From: Bufo bufo
Taxonomy: Eukaryota; Chordata; Amphibia; Anura; Bufonidae
Length of the DNA stretch: 64,000 nt
Direction of reading: 5' to 3'
Assembly (NCBI RefSeq): GCF_905171765.1
Contig: NC_053390.1
Span: 576,812,471 to 576,876,470, forward strand
The position numbers and the translations under genes are program-made. Positions 32,554 to 44,646 of this stretch are shown piece by piece (positions within the stretch are counted from its first letter, which is position 1; each line of letters opens with the position of its first letter). Below the pieces are notes generated by a model. The model was given only the letters and a program-made list of their open reading frames with translations, was not told the origin of the DNA and ran no database searches.

Positions 32554-34121
32554 CAGGGAGTGCAGAATTATTAGGCAAGTTGTATTTTTGAGGATTAATT
32601 TTATTATTGAACAACAACCATGTTCTCAATGAACCCAAAAAAACTCAAAGATTAATATCAAAGCTGAATATTTTTGGAAGTAGTTTTTAGTTTGTTTTTA
32701 GTTTTAGCTATTTTAGGGGGATATCTGTGTGTGTAGGTGACTATTACTGTGCATAATTATTAGGCAACTTAACAAAAACCAAATATATACCCATTTCAAT
32801 TATTTATTTTTACCAGTGAAACCAATATAACATCTCAACATTCACAAATATACATTTCTGACATTCAAAAACAAAACAAAAACAAATCAGTGACCAATAT
32901 AGCCACCTTTCTTTGCAAGGACACTCAAAAGCCTGCCATCCATGGATTCTGTCAGTGTTTTGATCTGTTCACCATCAACATTGCGTGCAGCAGCAACCAC
33001 AGCCTCCCAGACACTGTTCAGAGAGGTGTACTGTTTTCCCTCCTTGTAAATCTCACATTTGATGATGGACCACAGGTTCTCAATGGGGTTCAGATCAGGT
33101 GAACAAGGAGGCCATGTCATTAGATTTTCTTCTTTTATACCCTTTCTTGCCAGCCACGCTGTGGAGTACTTGGACGCGTGTGATGGAGCATTGTCCTGCA
33201 TGAAAATCATGTTTTTCTTGAAGGATGCAGACTTCTTCCTGTACCACTGCTTGAAGAAGGTGTCTTCCAGAAACTGGCAGTAGGACTGGGAGTTGAGCTT
33301 GACTCCATCCTCAACCCGAAAAGGCCCCACAAGCTCATCTTTGATGATACCAGCCCAAACCAGTACTCCACCTCCACCTTGCTTGCGTCTGAGTCGGACT
33401 GGAGCTCTCTGCCCTTTACCAATCCAGCCACGGGCCCATCCATCTGGCCCATCAAGACTCACTCTCATTTCATCAGTCCATAAAACCTTAGAAAAATCAG
33501 TCTTGAGATATTTCTTGGCCCAGTCTTGACGTTTCAGCTTGTGTGTCTTGTTCAGTGGTGGTCGTCTTTCAGCCTTTCTTACCTTGGCCATGTCTCTGAG
33601 TATTGCACACCTTGTGCTTTTGGGCACTCCAGTGATGTTGCAGCTCTGAAATATGGCCAAACTGGTGGCAAGTGGCATCTTGGCAGCTGCACGCTTGACT
33701 TTTCTCAGTTCATGGGCAGTTATTTTGCGCCTTGGTTTTTCCACACGCTTCTTGCGACCCTGTTGACTATTTTGAATGAAACGCTTGATTGTTCGATGAT
33801 CACGCTTCAGAAGCTTTGCAATTTTAAGAGTGCTGCATCCCTCTGCAAGATATCTCACTATTTTTGACTTTTCTGAGCCTGTCAAGTCCTTCTTTTGACC
33901 CATTTTGCCAAAGGAAAGGAAGTTGCCTAATATCTATGCACACCTAATATAGGGTGTTGATGTCATTAGACCACACCCCTTCTCATTACAGAGATGCACA
34001 TCACCTAATATGCTTAATTGGTAGTAGGCTTTCGAGCCTATACAGCTTGGAGTAAGACAACATGCATAAAGAGGATGATGTGGTCAAAATACTAATTTGC
34101 CTAATAATTCTGCACTCCCTG
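32554..34121 (-). mobile_element. Tc1-like element with intact transposase (TA target)
   Basis: The ends are CAGGGAGTGCAGAATTATTA followed by GGCAA, and the exact inverse at 34100-34121. TA flanks both sides (32552-32553, 34122-34123). Length is 1568 bp. It is inserted in a unit of the hAT tandem repeat, whose sequence resumes after the second TA. Confidence 0.95.
32887..33903 (-). CDS. Tc1/mariner transposase, DD37E spacing, intact
   Basis: This 338-residue open frame runs from ATG at 33903 to its stop. It is a cut-and-paste transposase acting at TA. The N-terminus has two helix-turn-helix regions (about residues 8-45 and 60-110), used to bind the terminal repeats. Catalytic residues by count: D144 (LWTDEMRV), D237 (FMQDNAPSH) and E275 (DLNPIENLW). 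The second D and E are separated by 37 residues, against 34 in classic Tc1. The GGGGVLVWAGI motif is present. Usual family length is about 340, so the gene appears complete. It fills most of the element, with 18-bp to 25-bp matched ends. No promoter was identified. Whether it is active is not known. Placement in a DD37E clade is inference from spacing only. Confidence 0.9.
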   Translation of the reverse strand: MGQKKDLTGSEKSKIVRYLAEGCSTLKIAKLLKRDHRTIKRFIQNSQQGRKKRVEKPRRKITAHELRKVKRAAAKMPLATSLAIFQSCNITGVPKSTRCAILRDMAKVRKAERRPPLNKTHKLKRQDWAKKYLKTDFSKVLWTDEMRVSLDGPDGWARGWIGKGQRAPVRLRRKQGGGGVLVWAGIIKDELVGPFRVEDGVKLNSQSYCQFLEDTFFKQWYRKKSASFKKNMIFMQDNAPSHASKYSTAWLARKGIKEENLMTWPPCSPDLNPIENLWSIIKCEIYKEGKQYTSLNSVWEAVVAAARNVDGEQIKTLTESMDGRLLSVLAKKGGYIGH

Positions 34122-34775
34122 TAGATTAAATTGCACACTGACTAATCCTGCAAATGAACCAGATGTTGTAAATTGCAAAAAAATTGTGTTTTGTTTACAA
34201 ACAGATTATTAGTGCTGTTTTTAAAGCTTGGATTTCAATGTCCCAAAAGCTCAGATGCAGTGCTGGTGCACTGAGCTTGCATAGTATGGCTGCCGCAGCC
34301 GCCGCCCACCTAACTGACTTGTAAAAGTTTTTTTTTTTTGGTCACTGGGCTCAGGGCAGGATAAAAAAAATTATGCCCTGCACCCACACAACTAAATGTA
34401 TGTAGATCGCTGAGTTAGATTCACATTTTGAACAAAGATTCTCTCCTATTCTCTCCCTGAAATCACCAGCAGCATCCTCTCCCTACACTAAGCACAGCAG
34501 AGTGACGTGCAGCGCTACGTGACTCCAGCTTATATACAGGCTGGGTCACATGCACACTGGCCAATCACAGCCATGCCATTAGTAGGCATGGCTGTGATGG
34601 CTTCTAAGGTCAGTCAGTTAAACGCTTGTTGATTGGCTGCTATGCAGCTTTTCAAAAAGCGCCAAGAAACCGCCGAACACCGAACCCGAACTTTTACTGA
34701 AATGTTCGGGTTCAGGTCCAGGGTCCAAAAATCCTAAAGTTCGGTACGAACCCACACGGGTTCGGGTTCGCTCAA

Positions 34776-35700
34776 CCCTACATATATACATTTACAGAAA
34801 AACTGACTATTCTAGATAATAATAATTCAAGGTGATAGTAATTCACGACAGTTAAAATAAAAGGGATAATGGATGAAAAGTATACTTAGGTTCCTCTGTT
34901 TCAGTCCTTGAGCCCGTTGTGCAATCCGATTGGTGGGCCCTGAGCACTGACATTCAGAATGCGATACAAATCCAGGTGTTAAGGCAAGGCAGGGTTGCCA
35001 TACAATGCCCTGACAGCATCTTATAACAGTTCTAAAACAGGAGGTGCCAGAAATTCTGCCCACCAATAGTACGAACGTGTGGGCAGGATCGAGAAGGTGT
35101 CAGCAAGGTTTATGACCCAGCTAAGGTCAGCCCAGAATGTCCTTATTCTGGCTGAGCCCACAGTTCAGTGGAACCACTAAATACAGCTATGACATTTAGG
35201 TATTAATGACCCTTATGATTTTACAAGTCTAACAAGACCAAACTTGACTCTGCTGGGGCTTCTGGTTCTCCAGGACTGCTTAAAGCTGGCTTTTCAGCCT
35301 TCCAAGGGCACAAGAACATACTGTTTGATATCTCCATGATCGCACTGGTCCACGGAGGTTGAATCCGGCCTTAGCCAGTGCAGAATATGCCTACGACCAG
35401 AGATATGAAAAATGACTACCTTTGAGTCCCTCAACGGTTCAATAGGTTGCTTTCCCAGCTCTCTGGTTCCCTGCGGTGATTGTAGTCAAAATGTCTGGCT
35501 AATGTTATCCCAGGATCCAGTATTTTACGATGAGCCTTGGCAGGGGTGCTTTTGAAGCTCCCATCCTTATCTTTATGACGGGAAAGTGTCATTTTAAATT
35601 ACTAGGACACAGCTCCAAGCAAGGCAATATTTCTCTTTTAAAGCAGAATAAAGGGGGCCTCTAGGCCTGTGAGTGTGTGTATTTAAAAAGGGGACTCTAC
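34776..35700. other. No gene recognised
   Basis: About 900 bp show no tandem repeat, terminal repeats or convincing open frame. It may be low-copy sequence or an old LTR; I cannot tell. Confidence 0.5.
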
Positions 35701-36125
35701 TTGGGGTACCCTCGTCACAGTCCCTAGGTAAGTGTTGGGCTTACCGCGACTTATGCGTTGACAGCACAGACTGCAGATGGCAACACTATTGTCAGCAGCT
35801 GACACGTTAAAAAAGGCCCACACTGCGGAGCCATGTGCCGGCGTCCTGGGAGCGCAAGATGTGACCGTTCATGGTGGATGTCTCGCTCCAGATACATTTG
35901 CAGTCTGCTTTTTGCCTCTTGTGCACTGCAAGTTCTGCCTGCTTCTCCTCCTTCTCCTCCCTATCTGCTGCGTTGTATCTCCCTCTGAACTCCCCTCCTC
36001 TTCCTCTCTTGTGGGCACCCATGTGATGTCCATCGGCACGTCATCATCGTCACCTTCACCACCCCTGACATTAGAGATGTCGGAGTAGGCAGCAACAGCG
36101 AGGACCACCCTCCTTATGCTGATCT
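35701..36125 (-). pseudogene. hAT transposase relic: acidic linker and BED finger
   Basis: On the minus strand the linker (TREEEEGSSEGDTTQQIGRR) is followed by a BED-like signature: FFNVSAADNSVAICSLCCQR and ISRG. It has the C-X2-C half, but the H-X4-H half is not clear. The linker continues across the mariner-like insertion (36127-37764) into 37767-37868 (VTDEEEEVATAATQQ). The N-terminus is at 39083-38837. Downstream catalytic domains were not found. Confidence 0.6.
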
Positions 36126-36126
36126 A

Positions 36127-37764
36127 CAGGGTGGGCCATTTATATGGATACACCTTAATAAAATGGGAATGGTTGGTGATATTAACTTCCTGTTTGTGGC
36201 ACATTAGTATATGTGAGGGGGGAAACTTTTCAAGATGGGTGGTGACCATGGCGGCCATTTTAAAGTTGGCCATTTTGAATCCAACTTTTGTTTTTTCAAT
36301 AGGAAGAGGGTCATGTGACATCATACTTATTGGGAATTTCACAAGAAAAACAATGGTGTGCTTGGTTTTAACGTAACTTTATTCTTTCATGAGTTATTTA
36401 CAAGTTTCTGACCACTAATAAAATGTGTTCAATGTGCTGCCCATTGTGTTGGATTGTCAATGCAACCCTCTTCTCCCACTCTCCACACACTGATAGCAAC
36501 CCTGCAGGAGAAATGCTAGCACAGGCTTCCAGTATCCGTAGTTTCAGGTGCTGCACATCTCGTATCTTCACAGCATAGACAATTGCCTTCAGATGACCCC
36601 AAAGATAAAAGTCTAAGGGGGTCAGATCGGGAGACCTTGGGGGCCATTCAACTGGCCCACGATGACCAATCGACTTCCCAGGAAACTGTTCATCTAGGAA
36701 TGCTCGGACCTGACACCCATAATGTGGTGGTGCACCATCTTGCTGGAAAAACTCAGGGAACGTGCCAGCTTCAGTGCATAAAGAGGGAAACACATCATCA
36801 TGTAGCAATTTCGCATATCCAGTGGCCTTGAGGTTTCCATTGATGAAGAATGGCCCCACTATCTTTGTACCCCATATACCATCAATTTTTTGGTTCTAAC
36901 AGTCTTGGAGGGATCTATCCAATGTGGGTTAGTGTCAGACCAATAGCGGTGGTTTTGTTTGTTAACTTCACCATTCACATAAAAGTTTGCCTCATCACTG
37001 AACAAAATCTTCTGCGTAAGCTGAGGGTCCTTTTCCAATTTTTGTTTTGCCCATTCTGCAAATTCAGTGCGCCGATCTGGGTCATCTTCGTTGAGATGCT
37101 GCAGTAGCTGGAGTTTGTAAGGGTGCCATTTGTGAGTAGCTAATATCCGCCGAAGGGATGTTCGACTAATGCCACTCTCCAGTGACATGCGGCGAGTGCT
37201 ACGCTGTGGGCTCTTGCTGAATGAAGCTAGGACAGCCACTGATATTTCTTCATTAGAGACTCATGCGTCCACATTTTGGCAAATCCTACACTGAATCAGT
37301 TTCACGAAACTTAGCAAGCAGTTTGCTAACTGTAGCATGGGAGATGGGTGGTCTCGTAGGGTGTCTTGCATTGAAATCTGCTGCAATGACCCGGTTACTG
37401 CGTTCACCAGACATCAACACAATTTCTATCCGCTCCTCACGTGTTAACCTCGGCGACATGTCAATGGCTGTAAACAAAGAGAAACTTGTAAATAACTCAT
37501 GAAAGAATAAAGTTACATTAAAACCAAGCACACCATTGTTTTTCTTGGGAAATTCCCAATAAGTTTGATGTGTCACATGACCCTCTTCCTATTGAAAAAA
37601 CCAAAGTTGGATTCAAAATGGCCAACTTCAAAATGTCCGCCATGGTCACCACCCATCTTGAAAAGTTTCCCCCCTCACATATACTAATGTGCCACAAACA
37701 GGAAGTTAATATCACCAACCATTACCATTTTATTAAGGTGTATCCATATAAATGGCCCACCCTG
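36127..37764 (-). mobile_element. Mariner-like (DD41D) element with long inverted repeats
   Basis: The ends CAGGGTGGGCCATTTATATG and the inverse are flanked by TA (36125-36126, 37765-37766). The inverted repeats extend about 283 bp each (36127-36408 and 37481-37764), far longer than the short ends of ordinary Tc1 elements. They pair with only scattered differences. The transposase pseudogene fills the centre. Confidence 0.95.
36398..37459 (-). pseudogene. DD41D mariner-like transposase, broken
   Basis: ATG at 37459 begins MSPRLTREERIEIVLMSGER, a helix-turn-helix start. The frame stops at 37286. The middle (37239-36859) includes RILATHKWHPYKLQLLQHL and ILFSDEANFYVNG (first Asp). The end (36859-36398) includes FQQDGAPPHYGCQVRAFL (second Asp) and SPDLTPLDFYLWGHL (third Asp). 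I count 41 residues between the last two, hence DD41D. Two frame breaks (near 37240-37290 and near 36860) and a TAG make it non-functional. It is a relative of Tc1 transposases; the TPLDFYLWG form is seen in mariner-side families (recalled, not searched). Confidence 0.85.
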
Positions 37765-37868
37765 TAGGTAATGTCGTCAGACTGCTGGGTGGCGGCCGTT
37801 GCTACCTCCTCTTCCTCATCTGTAACATCTGGGAGTATGTCACTAAACTCTGTCGCCCTGCTGCAACA

Positions 37869-38775
37869 TGTTAGGTGTATGTATATTGTCATCTTGTGTA
37901 ATCTAACATTGAATTTGTCATTATATGTATTTTCTAGGCCTGTTTTATATATTAAGCTGTAATTTCCATGTACACCAGCAGGTGGCAGCAGTATGTAACA
38001 GGATCTTAGCCAGTTTAGTATATCTAGACTGGAATAGTTTATTCCAGGCTAGCTCCCCCCTCTTTGAGGAGGTGTGGAATGTTCCCACATCCTGCCTCAT
38101 AGGGAGGAAAGGAAGTTCTAGTTAGTGTACCAGCCCCCCTGCTAGGGGAAGGCTGTGTTGGTAGTAGCTCCCAGTTACAGGGATCCCAACCCTGGAGCCA
38201 GCCTCGGCTGAGGCCAAAGATCTCTTCCCAGTCTGAGCCTTCAGCCTCAGTGCTGGTAGAAAGCAAGCAGCCACCTCCAGATCTACAGATCTCCAGGACG
38301 AAATATACCCTGCGAGCAGAACTGTGAGTGTTTATCCAGAGACCAGGAGAAGCCAAATTCCTCCTCAGCTAGTCAGGCCCATACCAAGCAGAAGACAGAC
38401 AGAGCAGAAGATAGATACCTGGCATATTCACTAGGCATATGATAAGAAGCAGAATATATATTTTGATTCCTGCCACATATTGCCAATACCTGCTGGGACC
38501 CAAGACTATGCTGTACTCGTATGGATTTATGCTGCATTAAGTAAAGACAAGTTGAACTTTATTTCAAGTCTGGATTCCCTTCATTACTCAATTACTCCTG
38601 ATAACAACACTCATTTTATTGCATGTGAGCCAGGATCCAGGAGTCCAGCCGTACCAAGGTAGGAGACACAGTTGACACTACATAGAGACATTATCCCCAC
38701 TCTGGCATTCCTCACTTGGTACGTGAGTTATTACATCTTAAAGGGCCCTGTTACAGTACCTGCGCAAGCTGCAAT
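37869..38775 (+). mobile_element. Possible solo LTR
   Basis: TGTTAGGTG at 37869 starts a sequence ending ...GGCCCTGTTACA (38757) or AGCTGCA, followed by TTGGCGTCACGAAC, which could be a primer site. It interrupts the hAT linker region between 37868 and about 38830. No clear 5-bp duplication was seen, and both ends are uncertain. Confidence 0.35.
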
Positions 38776-38836
38776 TGGCGTCACGAACTAAAAACTATTA
38801 ACATTGTGCCAGTGTGCATCTGTCACAATCCGGCTT

Positions 38837-39083
38837 ACTGCACCTCCGATGCCAAGAATGGCTGTGCTTTGGTAAGGTCTGGGAATGGATGGGAAAATAA
38901 TTCCTCTGACTCAAGTGGAGGGGCTATGGTGGTGGTGATGGTGGTGTCTTTGGGGGTGCACAAGGCAGAGAGTGAGGAGGGTGCAGATACAGAGGATAAG
39001 GAGGGTGCAGAAGTGGAAGGCTGAGTGAGCCACTCAACCAACTCTTGTGCGTCCTTTGACGTAATCGCACGCACCTTCTCCAA
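38837..39083 (-). pseudogene. hAT transposase N-terminal exon relic
   Basis: ATG at 39083 opens MEKVRAITSKDAQELVEWLT followed by a Ser/Pro-rich segment. This resembles the start of the BED-type hAT protein at 30325 (EQVQAIVDWVADSGS). The rest of the gene lies further left, behind inserted elements. The frame is lost near 38837. Confidence 0.55.
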
Positions 39084-39199
39084 CTTCCCACTTAGGCTTC
39101 AGCCTGGTGCACCTGCCTGACCCCTATCACCCCTGCGGAACGGCCTGCCTTTTCCTCTGCCTGTCATTTTCAAAATGACCCTGTGCCAAAGTCCCTAGA

Positions 39200-39500
39200 G
39201 AAGAGCAGAATTTGTGGAAGCAGGTATATTGCAGGCCTTAATCAGTATTTGGTGGAATCTGGTATATCGCACCCCTCAATCAGTATTTTGTGGAAGCAGG
39301 TATATAGAACCCCTTAATCAGTATTTTGTAGAAGCAGGTATATAGCAACCCTCAATCAGTATTTTGTGGAAGCCGGTGTATCGCAGGCCTCAATCAGTAT
39401 TTTGTGGAAGCAGGTATATCAGACCCCTTAATCAGTATTTTTTGGAAGCAGGTATATTGCACCCCTCAATTTGTTTGGGGCAACAGGTATATCACACCAG
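39200..39500. repeat. About 38-bp tandem repeat
   Basis: About seven units of AATCAGTATTTTGTGGAAGC plus AGGTATATAGCACCCCTC, in the 5' non-coding part of the hAT element. Confidence 0.9.
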
Positions 39501-39627
39501 TTGCAATTAGTTATTCCAATAGCATTTGTCCCTCTATATAGCTGCGGTATCGCAGCAGAACAGCAGACAACTGCTGCACAATACAAATGCACTATAATAT
39601 ACTTTCTATGTTAGAAAGTATATTATA

Positions 39628-41244
<1,617 letters not shown>

Positions 41245-41246
41245 TA

Positions 41247-41598
41247 GTATCACACCCCTCAGTATATCACACCTATCGATAGCACACCTATACCAGTCCT
41301 TAAAAGGACTTTTGTGGCCCTATTAGCTAGCGTTTGGTGTCCCTAACAGTCTGTCCTGCTCCACAAAGCAACCTCTCCCCACACTGGCAAAACACAGAAT
41401 GTAAAATGGCTGCCAGATCGGGTTCTGTTATAGGGTGGGGGTGTGTCCATGTGCTGAAATATCTCAATTGGCTGTCCTGTCCCACCTGATGGATGTGTCT
41501 TGGGTCAAAGTTCGGTGCAATGCAAAAGAATATGGCGCATGCGAACATCGCCATATGATCGCATGTTCGGCAAATCGCGAACCACAAGGCCATCTCTA
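41247..41598 (-). mobile_element. 5' end of the hAT relic
   Basis: Read on the minus strand the end is TAGAGATGGCCTTGTGGTTCG, of the same type as other hAT ends in the window. It continues into the non-coding repeat at 39200-39500 across the Tc1 insertion, marking the outer limit of the hAT relic whose coding scraps are at 35701-39083. Confidence 0.6.
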
Positions 41599-42690
41599 GT
41601 CATCAGTATCTCATCTATGGGGATACAACTCCTGGGTCACCCGCCGATCAGCTGTCTGAGAAGGTACTGACGCTCCTGTGAGCACCGCGGCCTTCTCACA
41701 GCTTACCAAGCACAATGCCGTACATTGTATAGTGACTGTTGTTGGTATCGCGCTCAGCCCCTTTGAAGTGAAGGGGGATGCGCTTGGTGAGAACGGAGAA
41801 GAGCACGGGGCTCACATTTTACATTTCACTAACTTTGTGCAATAAAACCCCTTTTTTTAAAAAAAATTAAAAAAAGAAGAAAATCTTTTTTGCATCGCTG
41901 CATTCCATTTTTTTATTTTTATTTCTATGAAGTTGTGTGACGGATTGATTTTTGCGGGACGACTTGTAGTTTTCATTGGTTTCATTTTGGGGTAAATAAC
42001 ACTTTTTAATTGCTTGTTATTAAGTTTTTTAGTGGCGACTAAGAATAAATTAGCCATTCTGGCATTTATTTATTTTTTCTTTACGGCATTTACTGTAGGG
42101 GTTAGTTTACATAATATTTTTGTAGTGCAGGTTGTTACAGACGTGGCGATACCAGACATACGGGGGAGATTTTATTTTTGAATTTTTTTTTATTGAAAAG
42201 TGGATTTTTTTTCATTGCCTTTTTTTAAATGTAATACTTTTTTTTACTGGTTTTTCAACCACTTAACAGTCCTACAATGGGACTATAAAAGGGAAACTTA
42301 TCCCTGTAGTGCAATGTATTTTAATGTCAGTGATATACTGACATTGACCTGAGAGACGCAGTCTGCAAGGGTACACTCAAGGCAGGCTTGGGACCTACAC
42401 CATCCCAGCCTGCCTGTACACATATCAGCATTGGGGTGCCAATGGGAGACAGAGGGAGTCTGCTCCCTCTGTCACTGCTTATAGGCGGCAGGCCCCATTG
42501 CGGTTAAACAGCCCAGATCGACACTGGTCCAGGCTGTTACAGCAGGAGTGCGGCTCTCATGTAAAAATGGGGGACCCATGCAGTGCTTAGACCGAGCTGC
42601 CATGAAAAGTCAAGGGTCTAGTCTAAGGCCCCTTAGTGACCGCAGAAAAAAAGGCGACTAAGCCATTAAGGGGTTAAAAAGTACATTTCT
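41599..42690. other. Repeat-like AT-rich sequence, no gene
   Basis: Poly-T/poly-A-rich stretches (41850-42260) end with CTAAGCCATTAAGGGGTTAA (42660-42677), reminiscent of a TTAA-terminated non-autonomous element. The other end was not located. Confidence 0.4.
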
Positions 42691-42693
42691 CCT

Positions 42694-42939
42694 GTGATTG
42701 CTCCAACTAAACCTCCTAGTCCAGTTGTAATTCAAGTCGATTTAGAGTACGATGTTGAAAAATTCACTAACTCTCGAAGAGTCCAGGATTCTCTTCAGTA
42801 CCTATTCCATTGGAAGGTATGTGGTGCTGATGAAAGGACATGGGTCGCTGCTCAGGATGTTCGCGTTCCTTGTTTAAAGAGGAAGTTTCATCTTGATTTT
42901 CAATCGAAATCTGCTCCTTGGTCAGGTGGCCCCTACTAA
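42694..42939 (+). pseudogene. Gypsy chromodomain relic
   Basis: The open frame reads PPSPVVIQVDLEYDVEKFTN, SRRVQDSLQYLFHWKVCGAD and ERTWVAAQDV. This is a chromodomain, the C-terminal part of a Gypsy integrase. The aromatic positions Y and W are partly kept; glycine in the usual KGYG is changed. AAGAGGTGGGGTAA follows as a likely polypurine tract, then LTR sequence. Nothing of the element remains upstream. Confidence 0.8.
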
Positions 42940-42952
42940 GAGGTGGGGTAAT

Positions 42953-43571
42953 GTAATAAACGTATCTGTCCGGACTCCAGTGGCACAATCCTCAGCATCG
43001 GCACAGCCGCACTGGGAGAGACGCGCTGATGAGTCACGCACCCTGGTGACGCGACAGCATCCTTAGTAACAGGATGCGAAGGTCTGTTTCTGCCTGCCGC
43101 AGGCATGTGCTGATTAGCTCAGCTGATCTATTACTGCGTACTAGTGTTTCTGACTAATGGAGCGCTGAGTCAATGGACCTATCAGGTTCTGATCCAGGCA
43201 CTCATGCTCTATTTAAATCTTTCCTGGCCATACACCATTGCCAGTGATAGTCTTGTTTGTCTCACTTGCTAGGTTCCTTGTTCCCTGTTCCTGCATTTGC
43301 ATACTGATTCCTCTGTGCTTCTGACCTTGGCTTGTCTTCTGACCACCCTCTGTCTCTTGTTTGGTATTGCATAGCATGTCTGGTTCTGACCCATTTCCAT
43401 TCGACTCTGCTTTGGTGTTTGTCTGTTGGTGTTTGTCCAGTTGCAGTTCTCCCAAGTAGGGTTTATACTGCAAGTAGGTAGGAAAAGCAGGCTGGGTTAT
43501 AGGTTAGGGCTTACTATACTTTTCTGTCCCTACCTACCAGCGTTATAAATTTCCTGCTGCTAAACCAATAC
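42953..43571 (+). repeat. Probable 3' LTR of the Gypsy relic
   Basis: It starts TGTAATAAACG after the purine tract and runs through a TATTTAAAT box (43211-43219) and pyrimidine-rich sequence. The right end is uncertain, because a TTAA MITE begins at 43572. Confidence 0.5.
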
Positions 43572-44646
43572 TTAAAAGGTAACTGTCATGTTTTCATTAG
43601 TGATGAGCGGCAGGGGTCATATTCGAATTTGCGATATTTCACAAATATTTTGTAGAATATTCATCGAATATTCGCAAATTTCACTATTCGTTATGTTCTA
43701 CTTTTTTTTTACTTGAAAAATCGATATTCGATATAGTGCTATATATTAGTTTTTTTGAATATTCAGCATTTTTTTCCATCTGAAGTCATGATTCCTCCCT
43801 GTTTAAGTTGCTTGACAAGCAACTTAAGCAGGGAGGAATCATAACTTCAGATGGAAAAAAATGACGAATATTCAAAAAAACTAATATATAGCACTATATT
43901 CTATAGTGCTATATATTTGTTTTTGACCCACGCCTGTATTGATCACGTAATAATCGCATATTACGCGATCATTACCTTGCTGATTTTTCGAGTAAAAAAA
44001 GAAAAATGACAAATATTTGAAAAACTAATATATAGCACTATATTCGAAATATTCGCGAATTCTCGAAGTTGCGATATTCGCAATAAATATTCGTAATTTT
44101 AATAATTGCGCTTAACACTAGTTTTCATCAAAAAATCTATTTTAGCATATGTTACTGCTACAGCAGCATTATGCATAAAGCAATCTTTAGTTTCTTCACA
44201 TTTGTACCACTGTTCTTCTTGAGTTTTTCCCTTAGTTACGGCTGTTTAAACATTTACAATATGAGGACCTTCTCAAGATGGCTCCTCTGCCAGTTCTCTG
44301 AGGCCCAAACTGCTTTCCCTCACTTCCCATACACACTTGCTGTAGCCAGCAGCTCCCTGCCAGCCAATCAGATTGGATTACTGAGAGACACGCCTCCTCA
44401 CTCTGAAGCCTAATGCAGGTGTGGAAGATCGCCCCTCTGTCTTCTGTTTATACTAAAAGAAAGACAGACAAGCCCTAGCAACGGTCTTTTAAGGGAGCAG
44501 TGGAAAGGGACAGAGGACATTAATGAAAGCTGTTATTATAGGGTAATTACAAATCTTTTGACAATCATTGACAGACTAACTCAGGTATACATGCCTAGCT
44601 CTAATAAACTAGCAAATAAAAAAAAATATGACAGTTACCCTTTAAG
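43572..44646. mobile_element. TTAA MITE (piggyBac-type), interrupted
   Basis: The left end is TTAAAAGGTAACTGTCATG and the right end the inverse ATATGACAGTTACCCTTTAA (44627-44646). A hAT MITE (43598-44120, plus its 8-bp duplication) sits 26 bp inside the left end. The remainder (44129-44626) has no recognised gene. Confidence 0.8.
43598..44120. mobile_element. hAT MITE with 8-bp TSD GTTTTCAT
   Basis: GTTTTCAT occurs at 43590-43597 and 44121-44128. The ends TAGTGATGAGCG and CGCTTAACACTA are imperfect inverted repeats (10 of 12 match). The 523-bp interior is ATTCGAAT-rich, with a long perfect-looking hairpin centred near 43817 (arms 43757-43812 and 43822-43877). Confidence 0.92.

Larger units (their letters stand above)
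25651..34775 (-). mobile_element. hAT element with BED transposase and tandem arrays, nested insertions
   Basis: The right end, read on the minus strand, is TAGGGTTGAGCGAACCCGAACCCG, the terminal type common to this hAT group. The left end (CACCTGGATGTTCGGGTTCGACGGGTTCGG) carries related GTTCGGGTTCG words but lacks the first bases of the terminal repeat. Between them lie the transposase relic (27985-30325), AT-rich tandem arrays on both sides, a TTAA hairpin (31427-32197) and a Tc1-like element (32554-34121). No TSD can be scored. Confidence 0.65.

Noticed and set aside
37869..38775. Confident solo LTR
   Set aside because: TG and CA ends can be chosen in more than one place and no matching 5-bp duplication was found, so it is listed at low confidence only.
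43757..43877. microRNA precursor
   Set aside because: The hairpin is part of a MITE with a defined 8-bp duplication, and its arms are longer than a normal pre-miRNA stem; kept only as a small-RNA possibility.
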